From NCBI GenBank assembly GCA_023974075.1, contig CM043789.1:41335592-41399591 (forward strand): DNA of 64,000 bases, in the 5' to 3' direction. The notes beneath the pieces are model-generated. The model saw nothing but the letters and a program-made list of their open reading frames with translations. It ran no database searches and was not told the DNA's origin. The first letter of the stretch is position 1. Every line of letters starts with the position of its first letter. Made by a program: the position numbers and the translations under genes. Positions 1 through 13,579 of this stretch are shown here, piece by piece. This DNA comes from Chaenocephalus aceratus (Eukaryota; Chordata; Actinopteri; Perciformes; Channichthyidae).

Positions 1-502
1 TTTAGGTAAATGTTCCCGATCTTTGAAGTACAGCCTGACGGTGACATGGCTTTGAAGGGAGATAGCAATAGAACTTTTTCACCATAGACACAAATCACAC
101 GTGGAATCTTGAAGTGTTTCTCTATAACATTAAATAATCATGACTGAAGGTAAATCTGTAAACCTGCCTCTTTGGGACTGTGAATGTGTTGGGAATTGAC
201 AGGGATCAAACGACAAATCATTAGCCACCCGATTGTAATTCAAATGTTTTCAAATCGTGATAGAAATCGAGAAGCTGATTGGAAAAATAAGGGCTTTTAC
301 ATTTGGTTATTACATCATTTGGATATACTGATTACAGCCAGTGAGTGGGACATGTTATTGTTTCAAATACACCTAAAAGTGCTTTCTGATGGAAATACTA
401 AAGTGGCAAATGCACCTCTGGCATGTACCAGTATATCTGTAATAAATATCGATCAGTCTATTTTGAAGTAAAGGTAAACATGTGTGTAAGATGTATCTGT
501 AC

Positions 503-3500
503 CTCCACCAGCACGTAGTCTCCAGCGCTGATTGGTGCTCTGTTGGATTCTGCAGACTGAACAGCAACTTCCTCTTTGGGGAAAATGACTTTGGTGTTTC
601 CATCAGTTCTCCCACTCAGATCATTGGCAGATCTTTTACTCTCCTGCATGAACAGAAAGTGGAGAGCGAAGACGAGCTTAGTTATTCTATGGTAACCCAG
701 TTATGAGGTACAGGTCAAGTACTTCCATCTATGGCGAGCAGTTTGTCAAATATCAATGCTAGTCAGAGCTGGTGATCAAACCGCTGTCACTCTGATTGGT
801 AGACGCTCATTTAATTTGTGGAAATCTAAGAGAGAGATGCAGGGAAACGTATTTCTGACGGCTAACCTATACAGTGTTTCCCACAGATCTGAAATATACT
901 TGGGCGGGTGGTGGCAGCGGGCGGGGAAGGGGGGTGCCCGAAAAAAAAAAAAAAGTTTTAACAACATGTTTATTTATTGACTTTTCATTCCTGTATAATC
1001 ATTTTGCGCAAAGATGGCACTGTTTGTCAGAGCACTTCATCCTTCTGGGATTTCATGAAGAACAGCTCCAACGCCTGTGTGTATGGGAACAGCTCTGGTG
1101 CTGGTCCATTAACTGCCAGTGTTTCCCACAGATCTGTTTCCCACATATCTGAAATATACTTGGGGGGGTGGTGGTAGCGGGGGGGGGTGAGGTGACGTGC
1201 AACAACATTAACCTTTCTGTTGGTCGCTTGTTAGCAGACCCTTCACGCGATGGCAGAGCGAACAGGTACAGGCAGGGCCCAGAATGATAGCCCTATAGTT
1301 TAAATCTACTACCCACACATGAACATATGGAAATGGGTTACTATTTAAAAAAATAAATAATAATAATAATAATAATAACTGAGATTTCTATGGCGCCTTT
1401 CAAGGGACCCAAGGTCGCTTTACAGGAATAGGGCAAGCACAAACAAAACAAAACAAAGGTCAGACAGACACAACAACAGATCGATTTAAGGGCCGAAAGC
1501 CTTGATGAACAGATGGGACTTGAGGGTCCTTTTGAAATGTATTTATAAATGTATTTAGGAACCTATCCATGTGATTTTTAGTGGGGGTCGACCTCAAATC
1601 CTCTATGGGGGTCACGCTGGTTCCCTTGATTTTAAAACAATGGTATTTTTCCATTTGATGTTTGCAGAAAATAAGCTTTTAGGCAAAGAAACATTTATGA
1701 CTAGAAGCAAGATAATCTTGACAAATGAATGACTTTTACATTTGAAGGTGTCTTTTTGCCTTTGCTATATATACAGTGGGGCAAAAAAGTATTTAGTCAG
1801 CCACCAATTGTGCAAGTTCTCCCACTTAAAAAGATGAGAGGCCTGTAATTTTCATCCTAGGTACACTTCAACTATGAGAGACAGAATGAGAAGAAAAAAA
1901 TCCAGAAAATCATATTGTCTGATTTTTAAAGAATGTATTTGCACATTATGGTGGAAAATAAATATTTGGTCAATAACAAAAGTTCATCTCAATACTTTGT
2001 TATATACCTTTTGTTGGCAATGACAGAGGTCAAATGTTTTCTGTAAGTCTTCACAAGGTTTTCACACACTGTTGCTGGTATTTTGGCCCATTCCTCCATG
2101 CAGATCTCCTCTAGAGCAGTGATGTTTTGGGGCTGTCGCTGGGCAACACGGACTTTCAACTCCCTCCAAAGATTTTCTATGGGGTTGAGATCTGGAGACG
2201 GGCTAGGCCACTCCAGGACCTTGAAATGCTTCTTACGAAGCCACTCCTTCGTTGCCCGGGCGGTGTGTTTGGGATCATTGTCATGCTGAAAGACCCAGCC
2301 ACGTTTCTTCTTCAATGCCCTTGCTGATGGAAGGAGGTTGTCACTCAAAATCTCACGATACATGGCCCCATTCATTCTTTCCTTTACACGGATCAGTCGT
2401 CCTGGTCCCTTTGCAGACAAACAGCCCCAAAGCATGATGTTTCCACCCCCATGTTTCACAGTAGGTATGGTGTTCTTTGGATGCAACTCAGCATTCTTTC
2501 TCCTCCAAACACGTCGAGTTGAGTTTTTACCAAACAGTTCTATTCTGGTTTCATCTGACCATATGACATTCTCCCAATCCTCTTCTGGATCATCTAAATG
2601 CTCTCTAGCAAGCTTCATACGGGCCTGGACATGTACTGGCTTAAGCAGGGGGACACGTCTGGCACTGCAGGATTTGAGTCCCTGGCGGCGTAGTGTTTTA
2701 CTGATGGTAGCCTTTGTTACTTTGGTCCCAGCTCTCTGCAGGTCATTGACTCGGTCCCCCCGTGTGGTTCTGGGGTCTTTGCTCACCGTTCTTGTGATCA
2801 TTTTGACCCCACGGGGTGAGATCTTGCATGGAGCCCCAGATCGAGGGAGATTATCAGGGGTCTTGTATGTCTTCCATTTTCTAATAATTGCTCCCACAGT
2901 TGATTTCTTCACACCAAGCTGCTTACCTATTGCAGATTCAGTCTTCCCAGCCTGGTGCAGGTCTACCATTTTGTTTCTGGTGTCCTTCGACAGCTCTTTG
3001 GTCTTGGCCATAGTGGAGTTTGGAGTGTGACTGTTTGAGGTTGTGGACAGGTGTCTTTTATACTGATAACGAGTTCAAACAGGTGCCATTAATACAGTTA
3101 ACGAGTGGAGGACAGAGGAGATTTCCTGGATTATTTCCCCCCATTCTGTCTCTCATAGTTGAAGTGTACCTAGGATGAAAATTACAGGCCTCTCTCATCT
3201 TTTTAAGTGGGAGAACTTGCACAATTGGTGGCTGACTAAATACTTTTTTTCCCCACTGTATATATATTGCAGCATCTGATATTTAAGAAGTGTGTTACAT
3301 TTGAAATGGCAGAAAGTCTTGTTGCAATTTCCAGATATTAAAAGAGGTCCCTTTGAGTTTCTCTGGTAATTATCAATAGTAGCAGTTAAGTGAATACTGT
3401 TCAAACAATACCTGTGTTTGTGTTTTATATTGATTTCTCTGTTTTATATTGATTTCTCTGTGTTATCCTTTCATAAATGTGAGGACTAAAATGGCTATAA

Positions 3501-6500
3501 ACAAAGGGCTGTTTAAAGTAAACAGGGTTTTATTGCCCTATGGGGGAGGTGTATGTATGCAGGACAGGGTGCTTGGTGGGGGAAGAGTATATTCTGCTTA
3601 AGATCTCTAGCATGTCATGTTTCAGGGAAGTCTACATATCTTGAATAGTATAAGTGTGGGTTTAATTACTTTGTATTTTGTGTAACCAGAAGTTGGAGAT
3701 ATGAGAGATGAAATATTTGTGTTATCTTAAATATCCTTTAAGACACATCTGAGGTCTCTGGAATGTGGGGGGGGGGAGGGGGGTGTGTGTGTGGAGGCTG
3801 AGTAAACTCCACCCCTTCCTGTATCTGTTGGTATGAAAGCCTATTCAGCTTTTTGTTCTGTCTCTCTCTTCTCGCGCCGCCCGGATCGGAAGGTCGTGGC
3901 AGCCCGTGAACAAGGGCCAGGAGTAGGCATACTCCTGACATTACGCATATGATATGATATGGCTTTGTATGGTAATGTATTGATTGTATTGCATTGTTAT
4001 ATTACCATTAAAATAGATTATTGTTTTAACGGATACTTGTATGTCCTGGATTCCTTCCTGTATGATAACCAGCTTGTTAGGGACGCGCGGATATTTGGAA
4101 AGCGGACCAGTTGTCCCACAAATCTCTAACAATATATACATACACCCAAGGTAGAAAGGATGGGGGGACTTTGGTACGAGGGAACCAGAGGTGCAAAAAT
4201 GCTGACTCACTCTTCAAATGAAGAGTTAGGGTTCTCGAAAGAGGGAAAACAGGGTGCAGTCTGGGTAAGAAAAGAGAAACGAACAAAACTATGAAGCTGT
4301 GTCATGTGTGCAGTACTAGTGGAGATTAAACCACCCAACCTTTGATTGGCAGACGCCCATTTACTTTGTGGAAAACAGTCCAATAGCCCGCTGCAGGGAG
4401 ACCAACCAGGAAGTTAACCAATGGGAGTTTTCCATTAGATTTCAGATTTTTGCAGAAAATAAGGGGAAAATGGGAAAATAAACATTTAAGACACTTTAGC
4501 GAGACAATCTTCACAAATTAAAGATTTTCTTTTGTTGGCTTCATGCCTTTGTCATATAATGCAGCCAAAGATTGACAGGATAGGGGGACTTTGGGATGAG
4601 GGAACCAGAGATGCAAAAATGTTGAGTTAGGGTTCTTGTAAAGCACCCTTGGGTCCCATGAAAGGCGCTATATAAAGCTAAGCTATTATTATTATTGAAA
4701 GAGGAAGAACAGGGTGCCGTCCGGGTAAGAAAAGAGAAACTATGAAGCTGTGTTATGCGTGCGGTACTCACCCCCTCCACCAGGACGAGCTGTTTGCTGC
4801 CCACCAGAGCAGCGTTGACCCTCGTTGCCCTCTCCCTGAAAACTGTGATACACTCCTGCAGTCTGCGCTGCTTCACCTCTGCCGGAACGTCATCCTCCAG
4901 ACGGTGGTAGGCCTGCGTTTTCTGAGGAAGGAAACCACAAGGACGGTAAGGTTAGAATCTCGATCATTTACGGAGCGGCTGAAGAGAACAGCTTGGATTT
5001 CATTGTGCAATGGCACGTTACTGACCTTCCTCATACTGTAGGCGAACAGGAAGCCCACGTTGTAGCCCACCTCCCTGATCAGAGACAGAGTCTGCAGGTG
5101 GTCCTCCTCCGTTTCACCACAGAACCCTGAGATGAAGTCACTGCTGAGACTCACCTCTGAAACACATTAACACAGTCATTCATGTTAAACACATACCACA
5201 CACTCATTTATTAAGACGACGAGAATAAGAAAGAAAAGGCCTTTAGGTTTCACAGAAGGAGATAGCTGGGATTTAATAAATAAATTGTATTTTATGAAGT
5301 CAGGCTAGTGTTATCATAAGATATTACTCATAGTGTTACCTAAAGACGTGTGACGAATGAACAAAGCTGTAAGTAACAAATGGAATTTACTTATAATCTC
5401 ATAAAGTAAATAAAGGAGTCCAATGGAGGCGCTTGAGGCAGTGTGTGTGGGAGAGAAAGGGAACACTGTTTAGCCTTTGCCGACCATTTACATGCACTAA
5501 AACCTTCATAATACAATACACCAGTGCTTCTCAAAGTGTGGTCCGCGGACCACTGGTGGTCCGTGAGCGCCCCCTAGTGGTCCGTGAGTATATTGGTACA
5601 ATTTCACATTTGAAATAAATACATTTAATTAAAGTTTTCCGCACTCTCGCGGGAATATCTCCGCAATGGAGGGGGGTTAAGTTTCACGCATGATATAGCC
5701 CAGCGCAACACCTTCATCAAACATGTTGCCACTTGTTTGTACCATTTTCAGGCGATTTGTACCGTACTTTTTGGACTATAAACCACGACTTTTTCCCCAT
5801 TTTTTGTGTACAGCTAACGGCCACTAGGGAACCTCCTAAATCTATGGATTTTACAGGTCAAATTAACCACCTTTAACGCTATGGGCTCTAGGACCGGTCC
5901 GCGCCCGCCACCTCTAAGCGGCGGGCTCCAGCAGGAAAAGCTGGAGGCCGGAAAAGAGTGAGACAGGTAGCGCGCCAAAGTAAAAGTGGAACCGAGAGAC
6001 AGAACGAGAGCAAGACAGACGGACAATTTAGCTGCTGAGGCTTATATGCAGATGCGCTTTATAGTCCGGAAAGTACGGTAATCTGTTCTAGAAAAACAAT
6101 GTGTTTTCGAATAATTTTGGAGTAAGGTGGTCCGCGAGTGTTTTTGCATTGGTTAAGTGGTCCTTGGTATGAAAAAGTTTGAGAAACACTGCAATACACT
6201 GAATACAGGAAAGGAAAAACCCGACAAAACATAATAGAACCTCTTTAGAGTAACAATATATTATTATATATAATTTACCTGGGACAATTCTCCTGATGTT
6301 CTGGACAAGATCAAGGTAGGCCTCTCTAGTGTAGCTGCGAAGAGAATACATTTTATTAAACAACTTCCTGACTTGTTTAAAGGGTTAGGGTTAGAGTTCC
6401 CCCAAAACCTTACAAACAGAATTGCTTTGATGATTTAGTTTGAGTTGTCTTACCCACGACGCATTGCTTTGAGGACCTTGCTGCTGCCGCTCTGAGCCGG

Positions 6501-9500
6501 GAGGTGGATCTGTGTGCAGATGTTCCCTCGCTCCGCAATCAGATGAATAACCTTTGAAAACACAGAGCCCATTAGGACGTCTTCAATAAAGCACTGGAGC
6601 AGGGGTGTGAAACTCAATTTCATCGTGGGCCACATTAGCATTATGGTTGCACTCAAAGGGCCGGTTGTAACTATATCAATATACATATATATTAAATGCA
6701 TATTACCGTACTTTTCGGACTATAAGCCGCGACTTTTTTCCCCATTTTTTTTGTACAGCTAACGGCCACTAGGGAACCTCCTAAATCTATGGATTTTACA
6801 GGTAAAATTAACCACCTTTAACTCTACGGGCTCTAGGACCGGTCCGCGCCCGCCACCTTTAAGCGGCGGGAAAAGCTGGAGGCCGGAAAAGAGTGAGACA
6901 GGTAGCGCGCCAAAGTAAAAGTGGAACCGAGAGACAGAACGAGAGCAAGACAGACGGACAATTTAGCTGCTGCAGCTTATATGCCGGTGCGCTTTATAGT
7001 CCGAAAAGTACGGTATATATGAAATAATGTATTATGTTATATTATTGCCTCTGCATTGGATTTTTATTGGACAGGGTAATAACTTTGTAATTATGTCTGA
7101 AAGCAGAAGTCATGGGCAAATAATTGCAAATCTCTTCAGTGCGCATGTCACAACATGAGATGCATTGTGGGACATGTAGTTTATGGGCAACGTGCTTCTG
7201 TAAAATAAGATGGAGCTTTATTAATCCCCGTGGGGAAACTCAGTAGTTTAACAGCAACAGGGTAAGATTGAAAAACAGGACAGCACAGATTCACACAGAT
7301 TAATACAATTAAGGATAAATCAAAAATAAAAATAACTATAAAATAAGAAATTAATTAAAATGAACATATATAGATATACTGTAAAGTAGCATGTAACCGT
7401 ATAATAAACTTATTATATTCTTTGCAAGCTCTTGCGGGCCACATAAAATGAAGTCGCGGGCCGGATTTGGCCCCCGGGCCTTGAGTTTGACACCCCTGAT
7501 TTAAAGGCTCTAACATCAGCTGTTCAGCCCCATTCACCTTTAATGTGCTCAGTTGAGTGATAACGTACCTCATCGGGGAAGTCTTTGGGGTGAGGGGAGG
7601 TGAACCTGACCCTCATGTCGGGGTCGATGCGGGACACTCGGTCCAGCAGATCAGAGAAGCGCAGGCCTCCCTCTTTCCTCCTGTAGACGGTCTGGAAGCC
7701 CTCGCTGAGCCGGGTCGCCCCCGAGCTGCAGAGCTGATCCTCTGACGCGTCTCGGTAGCTGTTCACGTTCTGACCCAGAAGAGTCACCTCCTTCACGCCC
7801 TGAGGACAACACACACACCGTGTACATGTTAGTATGCAGAGGTGGGAAGTAGTGGAATACGAACAATTCGTGACTGTACTTAAGTACATTTTTCTGGTAT
7901 CAGTACTTTACTCCACTACTTCTTTTTCTGACGACTTTTTACTTTTGCTTCTTCTTACTTTTTCAACACAAATACCTGTACTTAGGTCAGGTACTCTTTA
8001 AAACAGATGCTAGTTATGGGTACTTTTTACTTAAGTACATTTCAAAGCCCATACTTCTTTACTTTTACTTGAGTAAAGAAGTTTAGTCAGTACTTCTACT
8101 TTTACCAGAGTATTTCTAAACATGAGTATCTGTACTTCTACTCGAGTAAAGTATGTGTGTACTTTTGCCATCTCTGTTAGTATGGGAGAGCTGGGATTAT
8201 TCATCCACGAATTAAAGCAGCTCTGGGAACAATAAGAGACTGGAAGGACTGCAAACATCTCAGTGTCTGTCTTCTTGTCCCATATTCTGTTGACCAATCA
8301 CTGCTCTTCATTTCAAGCTCCTACTTTAGATCCAGGGGATATTTTCCATTGTTGGTCTTCATTTTTTTACATTTTGTCCCAAACCTCAGATCCTCCTCTC
8401 TACGGTTATTTAAATCCATGTTAAGACCCCTCTCTTTCATTTAAGTGTTTGAGACGAATGTAAAGATTATTTAAAAAGTTATAAAATGTTGATGTTAACT
8501 TAATTTAACCCACAAAATAATGACCATTATGCCATAAAATGTCTAATAAAGTAAAACTCTCGATGGCTAATGTAATATTATTTTCATGTTAAGTCCAAAG
8601 CTCCAAAATGCTGTGTTTTCAGATTGAATACTTGTATATGGTATATTGCACTTTCCACATCCCTCGCATTGCTATCAGTGCATGTCTACTTGTAATAAAG
8701 AGGTTGTTCCGTCAGCACTTGCCTGGTCAGAGAGCATCCGGACCTCCTCCAGGATGGAGCTGATGGGGCGACTCCTCTCCCTTCCCCGAGTGAAGGGGAC
8801 GATGCAGTACGTGCACATGTTGTCACAGCCGCGCATGATGGAGCTGCCAGCAGGAAGACACACAGGAAGTCATCAGAGGTCAAAGTCAACTGTATCATCA
8901 ATATCTCTGAGAGTGTGGTACGAACAGGGAGATAGAAATGCTGTTTCTCACCATCCCAGAGATTAAGATATATAAGAAATATATATATACTTATATGAAG
9001 TATATATACATACACAAAATGTAAATGTAAAAAAAAAAGGCACATATATAACAATATGAATTAACGGGTTGCGGTCAAATTAATAATAATAATAAATGGG
9101 ATTTTTAAAGCGCTTTTCCGAATGCTCAAAGACGCTTTACATAAAATCAGAACAGAAACAATACAAATAAAACATCTATCCTAGATGATAGGAAAGGAGC
9201 TTCAATGCTTCCTTTATAATCTCCTAATTTAGGAAACACTGGACCATCCTTATCGAAAGGAAAGGAGATAATGCTTTCCCACGATACCTTGGAGATGCAA
9301 TATCAAGGACATCCTCCGGAAACACTCACACAAAAGCACTGTTCCCGTGCGTGGTGTGGTGGACGGGCATGATGTCAGCGTAGGTCTCCTCGAGGGACAG
9401 CAAGACGTTGCTGGCCTGCTGGCCTCCGTCAGCGACCGTCAGCAGGCGGGGGAGGTCTCTGTACGCGTCTGGACCGGCAAGGACGTCCACCAGCTTCTCC

Positions 9501-11548
9501 CGCTCCAGGAGCTCCGTCTTCAGCCTCTCTGCCATGCAGCCTGGACCAACACAGCCATGATTACATATCTCATAGTCTCTGTCAGAGTGTGAAAATGGCT
9601 TGATTTCAGTCAACAATCTTACCTAAAATCCCGATTTTCATCGGAGCGAGGCTCTTTTTCCGTCTCTTCTTCATGGCTGTTAGTTGTTTTAGTCTGTTCC
9701 AAATAGTTTGTTCAGCTTTTTCTCTGTTAAGAAAGAATTTGGTTAATTAGTTAGGAATTGTATGGAAGCCTTGAAATGCCCATTTTAGTTAGTCAGGTTA
9801 ACCCTTATCACTAGGGATAATAAACGGTGTAGAGAAAATACCCACACTAAGAACTTAAAGGAGGACAAGAATATTCCCAAAAAGTTCTAGATTTGTGTTT
9901 CAGTTTGCAATGTGGGTCATTTTCCTGGTTTTCCTCACAACAATAAAAATACATAAATTGAAATATCCCAGACCGTGAATAACTGAACATAGAATTGATT
10001 TATTTTTCCAATGTCCAAAACAATGTTGCCATTATATTAACTCAGTGATTCTCAAATGGGGGTACGCGGACCCCTAGGGGTACGTTGGGGTACTGCAGGG
10101 GGTACGTGAGATTTTTTTTTTTCAAGAAAAGAAAGGTTAATAAAAACCCATGCATGATTACAAAAATAATCTTAGTACAATAAATTAAATAGAAAACACA
10201 ATTGTATATAAAATATTCCTAGAACCACCAAGGGGGTCCTCATATAAACATGTCAAATGTGTGTATTGTATTTTATAGTTTTTCACAATATATCATTTTG
10301 TTCATTAGTTTGTTAAACATATATTACTTCAGTTGAAAAACTCCTTGGAAAAATCTGTTTTATAAAAACGTTAGTTTTTTTCATGCATAAAATGAAAATA
10401 TCCTTAATTTGTTGTAATTCATGCACGAAGGAGTTAATACATCACACACTGAGGGAACATCACTATATAGTCATTATTTATATAGGCTTTTTCGATCAAA
10501 AATGTTCGGGGTCGGACAGGGGGTACTTGGCTGAGAAACTGTTTCAAAGGGGGTACATTACTGACACAAGTCTGAGAAGCACTGGATTAACTCACCGACA
10601 TGGAAAGGCTTGAAATTCATACAAATGTGTGGTGGATATCATCAGAAGTGAAGTTGGTTAATGGATTAAACTCAAGTTACATTTACTATTTGATAATCTT
10701 CTATTTCATGTCTTATCTACATGCCGCTGTGACGAAAAACATTCCTAAATAGGCATCAATAAAGTATACCGAATCTAAGTGAAAAATACTAAAATATCAC
10801 ATTTTGTGTCACGTTATTCCTAAAAGCATGACATTGCCTTACCTTATGGAGCATGTCACCAGGAGAATAACGTCTGCCTGTAAGCACAACAATATAATGA
10901 GTTAACTGTGTGGGCATAAATGGTGTTCAATTGTTTTATTTCTCTTGAATACCTCATTTATCTCCACTGTGCGGAGGTATCCCTTCCTCTGCAGGATGGA
11001 CCAGGCTATCTCCGTGTCGTTCACATTCATCTGACACCCATAGGTCTCAAAATACACTGCGATGCGAACACAAATACCCAGTTCAACAGTGATACCAGAC
11101 ATTTAACGTTTAGTTGTAATACTTTTTATTTTGGATTCATTAAACAGATGCACTTTGTTCAGAATACCAACACATGTGTTTACATATACCATGGGCAAAT
11201 CACATCAAGGAAAAACAAAAAGACAAAGGAAAACATTTCAAATCAACTCATTGGTGATGCAGACACACCTTTCCTTGAGTTTCCCATCTCCAGGTCCTCA
11301 GACAGATAGCTGTGATTATCATAGAGATCTTCATCTGCAGCAAAGCTCTTCTTCACTGAGGCTCCTTTGATAAAATCCTGAAAACTTGGCCCACAGGATA
11401 ACTGACTCTTGAACGCATCTACATGTGTCTTCGTCTCCTTGGAAGTGACACTAGTGTTGGCTAATTTAGAACAATATCTGGGTCTAACACCTCTGTGGGG
11501 TCTCCAGTGTTGCAGGATAGTAAACATGGGTTTCCTGAGGGACTCCAT
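503..11548 (-). CDS. cdk5rap1: CDK5RAP1, mitochondrial tRNA methylthiotransferase (12 exons, last exon not found)
   Basis: MiaB-family radical-SAM enzyme that adds the 2-methylthio group to i6A37 of mitochondrial tRNAs. Coding exons, 5' to 3' on the minus strand: 11269-11548, 10953-11056, 10843-10877, 9623-9723, 9330-9540, 8723-8843, 7569-7799, 6454-6551, 6279-6334, 5026-5156, 4772-4921, 503-643. All phases join, giving 553 codons without a stop. The N-terminal cluster-binding cysteines are in YGCQMN, VTCSIR and LGCMAER; the radical-SAM CxxxCxxC is GCDNMCTYC in exon 6; the [10 protein letters not shown] and [11 protein letters not shown] segments follow, then a TRAM-like end with QLVLVEG and GDYVLVE. 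The ATG at 11548 opens a region that fits a mitochondrial presequence. The human protein has about 25 more C-terminal residues; that exon should lie below 503 or left of the window, and I could not recognise it. Exon 6 ends in a GC donor. Introns are full of transposons. Confidence 0.93.
870..1215. repeat. Degenerate hAT-like repeat with internal direct repeat
   Basis: The motif CAGTGTTTCCCACAGATCTG, followed by a G-rich ACTTGGGxGGGTGGTGG stretch, occurs near 871 and again near 1119, with an A14 tract between. CAGTGTTTCCCAC is a typical terminus of hAT-type fish elements, but I could not define both ends or a target duplication. It lies in the cdk5rap1 intron before the last visible exon. Confidence 0.4.
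1353..1437 (-). repeat. L2-like LINE/SINE 3' tail with (AAT)n
   Basis: An (AAT)n run is followed by a GGCGCCTTTCAAGGGACCCA motif and a GCTTTACA box. Read on the minus strand this is the conserved 3' tail of L2-like LINEs and the SINEs that borrow it, ending in (ATT)n. Only the tail is present, consistent with strong 5' truncation on insertion. Confidence 0.55.
1774..3258 (-). mobile_element. Complete Tc1-like transposon
   Basis: Two terminal inverted repeats of about 140 bp (1774-1912 and 3117-3258), both starting CAGTGGGG, differ by only a few bases. The element is flanked by TA on each side (1772-1773 and 3259-3260), the Tc1/mariner target duplication. It contains one uninterrupted transposase gene on the minus strand. 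It sits in a cdk5rap1 intron in TATATA-rich sequence. Confidence 0.95.
1989..3011 (-). CDS. Tc1-like DD34E transposase, 340 aa, apparently intact
   Basis: Cut-and-paste transposase of a Tc1 element. The N-terminal half (about residues 1-115) carries paired-type helix-turn-helix DNA-binding sequence, including [18 protein letters not shown]. The catalytic domain shows the three acidic residues in context: D of [14 protein letters not shown] of [11 protein letters not shown] and E of [11 protein letters not shown]. The length of 340 residues is full for the family and there are no internal stops or frameshifts, unlike most copies in fish genomes. The ATG at 3011 is the family's usual start (MAKTKELS). 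The 230-codon frame on the opposite strand is a shadow. Confidence 0.95.
   Translation of the reverse strand: MAKTKELSKDTRNKMVDLHQAGKTESAIGKQLGVKKSTVGAIIRKWKTYKTPDNLPRSGAPCKISPRGVKMITRTVSKDPRTTRGDRVNDLQRAGTKVTKATISKTLRRQGLKSCSARRVPLLKPVHVQARMKLAREHLDDPEEDWENVIWSDETRIELFGKNSTRRVWRRKNAELHPKNTIPTVKHGGGNIMLWGCLSAKGPGRLIRVKERMNGAMYREILSDNLLPSARALKKKRGWVFQHDNDPKHTARATKEWLRKKHFKVLEWPSPSPDLNPIENLWRELKVRVAQRQPQNITALEEICMEEWAKIPATVCENLVKTYRKHLTSVIANKRYITKY
4146..4770. repeat. Tandemly duplicated intron block beside cdk5rap1 exon 11
   Basis: About 170 bp at 4146-4318 recurs at 4563-4770, from the GGGGGACTTTGG motif to CTATGAAGCTGTGT, ending against the exon 11 donor. The second copy has about 63 extra bases (4633-4695), an L2-like tail of AAAGCACCCTTGGGTCCC followed by (TTA)n, at a point where the first copy is continuous. 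A further block near 1640-1770 resembles 4425-4565. Confidence 0.7.
5522..6191. mobile_element. hAT-like non-autonomous element, CAGTGCTTCTCAAAG family, filled copy
   Basis: Ends are CAGTGCTTCTCAAAGTGTGG and TTTGAGAAACACTG. Perfect 8-bp flanking duplication CAATACAC at 5514-5521 and 6192-6199, typical of hAT. No transposase is present. It is interrupted at 5762-6078 by another element. Other copies of the family are at 36652-37008, 45940-46296 and 55978-56388. Confidence 0.85.
5762..6078. mobile_element. TA-flanked MITE, CCGTACTTTTCGGACTATAA family, copy 1 (nested)
   Basis: Terminal inverted repeats CCGTACTTT.GGACTATAA and TTATAGTCCGGAAAGTACGG, flanked by TA. It is inserted inside the hAT-like element; the paralogue at 36.9 kb shows the uninterrupted site TTTGTAATCTG, which proves the borders and a 2-bp TA duplication. 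The interior holds no transposase gene. Confidence 0.85.
6600..7498. mobile_element. hAT-like MITE (CAGGGGTGTGAAACTCAA ends) with nested element
   Basis: Left end CAGGGGTGTGAAACTCAAT and right end TTGAGTTTGACACCCCTG are inverted repeats, followed inward by GGGCC-rich sequence (GGGCCACATTAG; GCGGGCCGGATTTGG), a familiar vertebrate hAT-type end. No clear 8-bp duplication was seen. It contains the second CCGTAC element at 6706-7013 and a stretch at 7203-7340 whose reverse complement recurs near 20690-20800. It lies in a cdk5rap1 intron. Confidence 0.7.
6706..7013. mobile_element. TA-flanked MITE, CCGTAC family, copy 2
   Basis: Same termini as the copy at 5762: CCGTACTTTTCGGACTATAA at the left and its inverse at the right, flanked by TA. 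Nested in the hAT-like MITE at 6600-7498. The interior closely matches the other copies, including the AGCTAACGGCCACTAGGG segment. Confidence 0.85.
7837..8180. repeat. ACTTAAGTACATTT dispersed repeat
   Basis: A dispersed repeat built on variants of TACTTTACTCCACTACTT and GAGTAAAGTA. Related copies occur at about 43385-43985, 47064-47771 and 58590-58710. This copy carries one segment (ACACAAATACCTGTACTT) that is tandemly expanded in the copy in ap5b1 intron 2. No coding capacity. Confidence 0.6.
9075..9175 (-). repeat. L2-like 3' tail
   Basis: (AAT)n followed by TTTTTAAAGCGCTTTTCCGA and GACGCTTTACAT. On the minus strand this resembles the shared L2/SINE 3' tail seen at 1353, 4633, 54250 and 62600. 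Confidence 0.45.
10043..10584. mobile_element. hAT-like MITE with GGGGGTACG ends
   Basis: Begins CAGTGATTCTCAAATGGGGG and ends TCTGAGAAGCACTG. Flanking 8-mers TATTAACT and GATTAACT match at 7 of 8 positions, consistent with an aged hAT target duplication. Non-coding; located in a cdk5rap1 intron. Confidence 0.75.
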
Positions 11549-13434
<1,886 letters not shown>

Positions 13435-13534
13435 CGGGCAGCTACAGGTTCAGTATAAACTGGCCATGGACGTAGGGATAACAAACAGTCCTGCCTTTTC
13501 CTGGCAGTGTGAAATGATGACAGCGGAGGGCTCC

Positions 13535-13579
13535 AAATAAAAAGGACCTGCGGGGACGCTCAGAAGTGACTCAAACAAG
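13535..13579 (+). promoter_or_regulatory. Candidate ghrh core promoter and 5' UTR exon
   Basis: A TATA-like AAATAAAAAGG is followed by a short stretch ending CAAACAAG before a GTACAT donor at 13580. It could splice to the acceptor at 13782-13783 ahead of the start codon, as an untranslated first exon. This is inferred from signal order only; no transcript evidence is available. Confidence 0.35.

Noticed and set aside
1..63. Last coding exon of cdk5rap1 at the left edge
   Set aside because: A minus frame is open here, but the translated residues do not resemble the CDK5RAP1 C-terminus and no clear acceptor was found.
2338..3030. 230-codon plus-strand frame
   Set aside because: Antisense shadow of the Tc1 transposase.
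3738..4210. Possible LTR or small gene (minus frames of 67 and 89 codons)
   Set aside because: No paired LTR, primer-binding site or known domain could be found.
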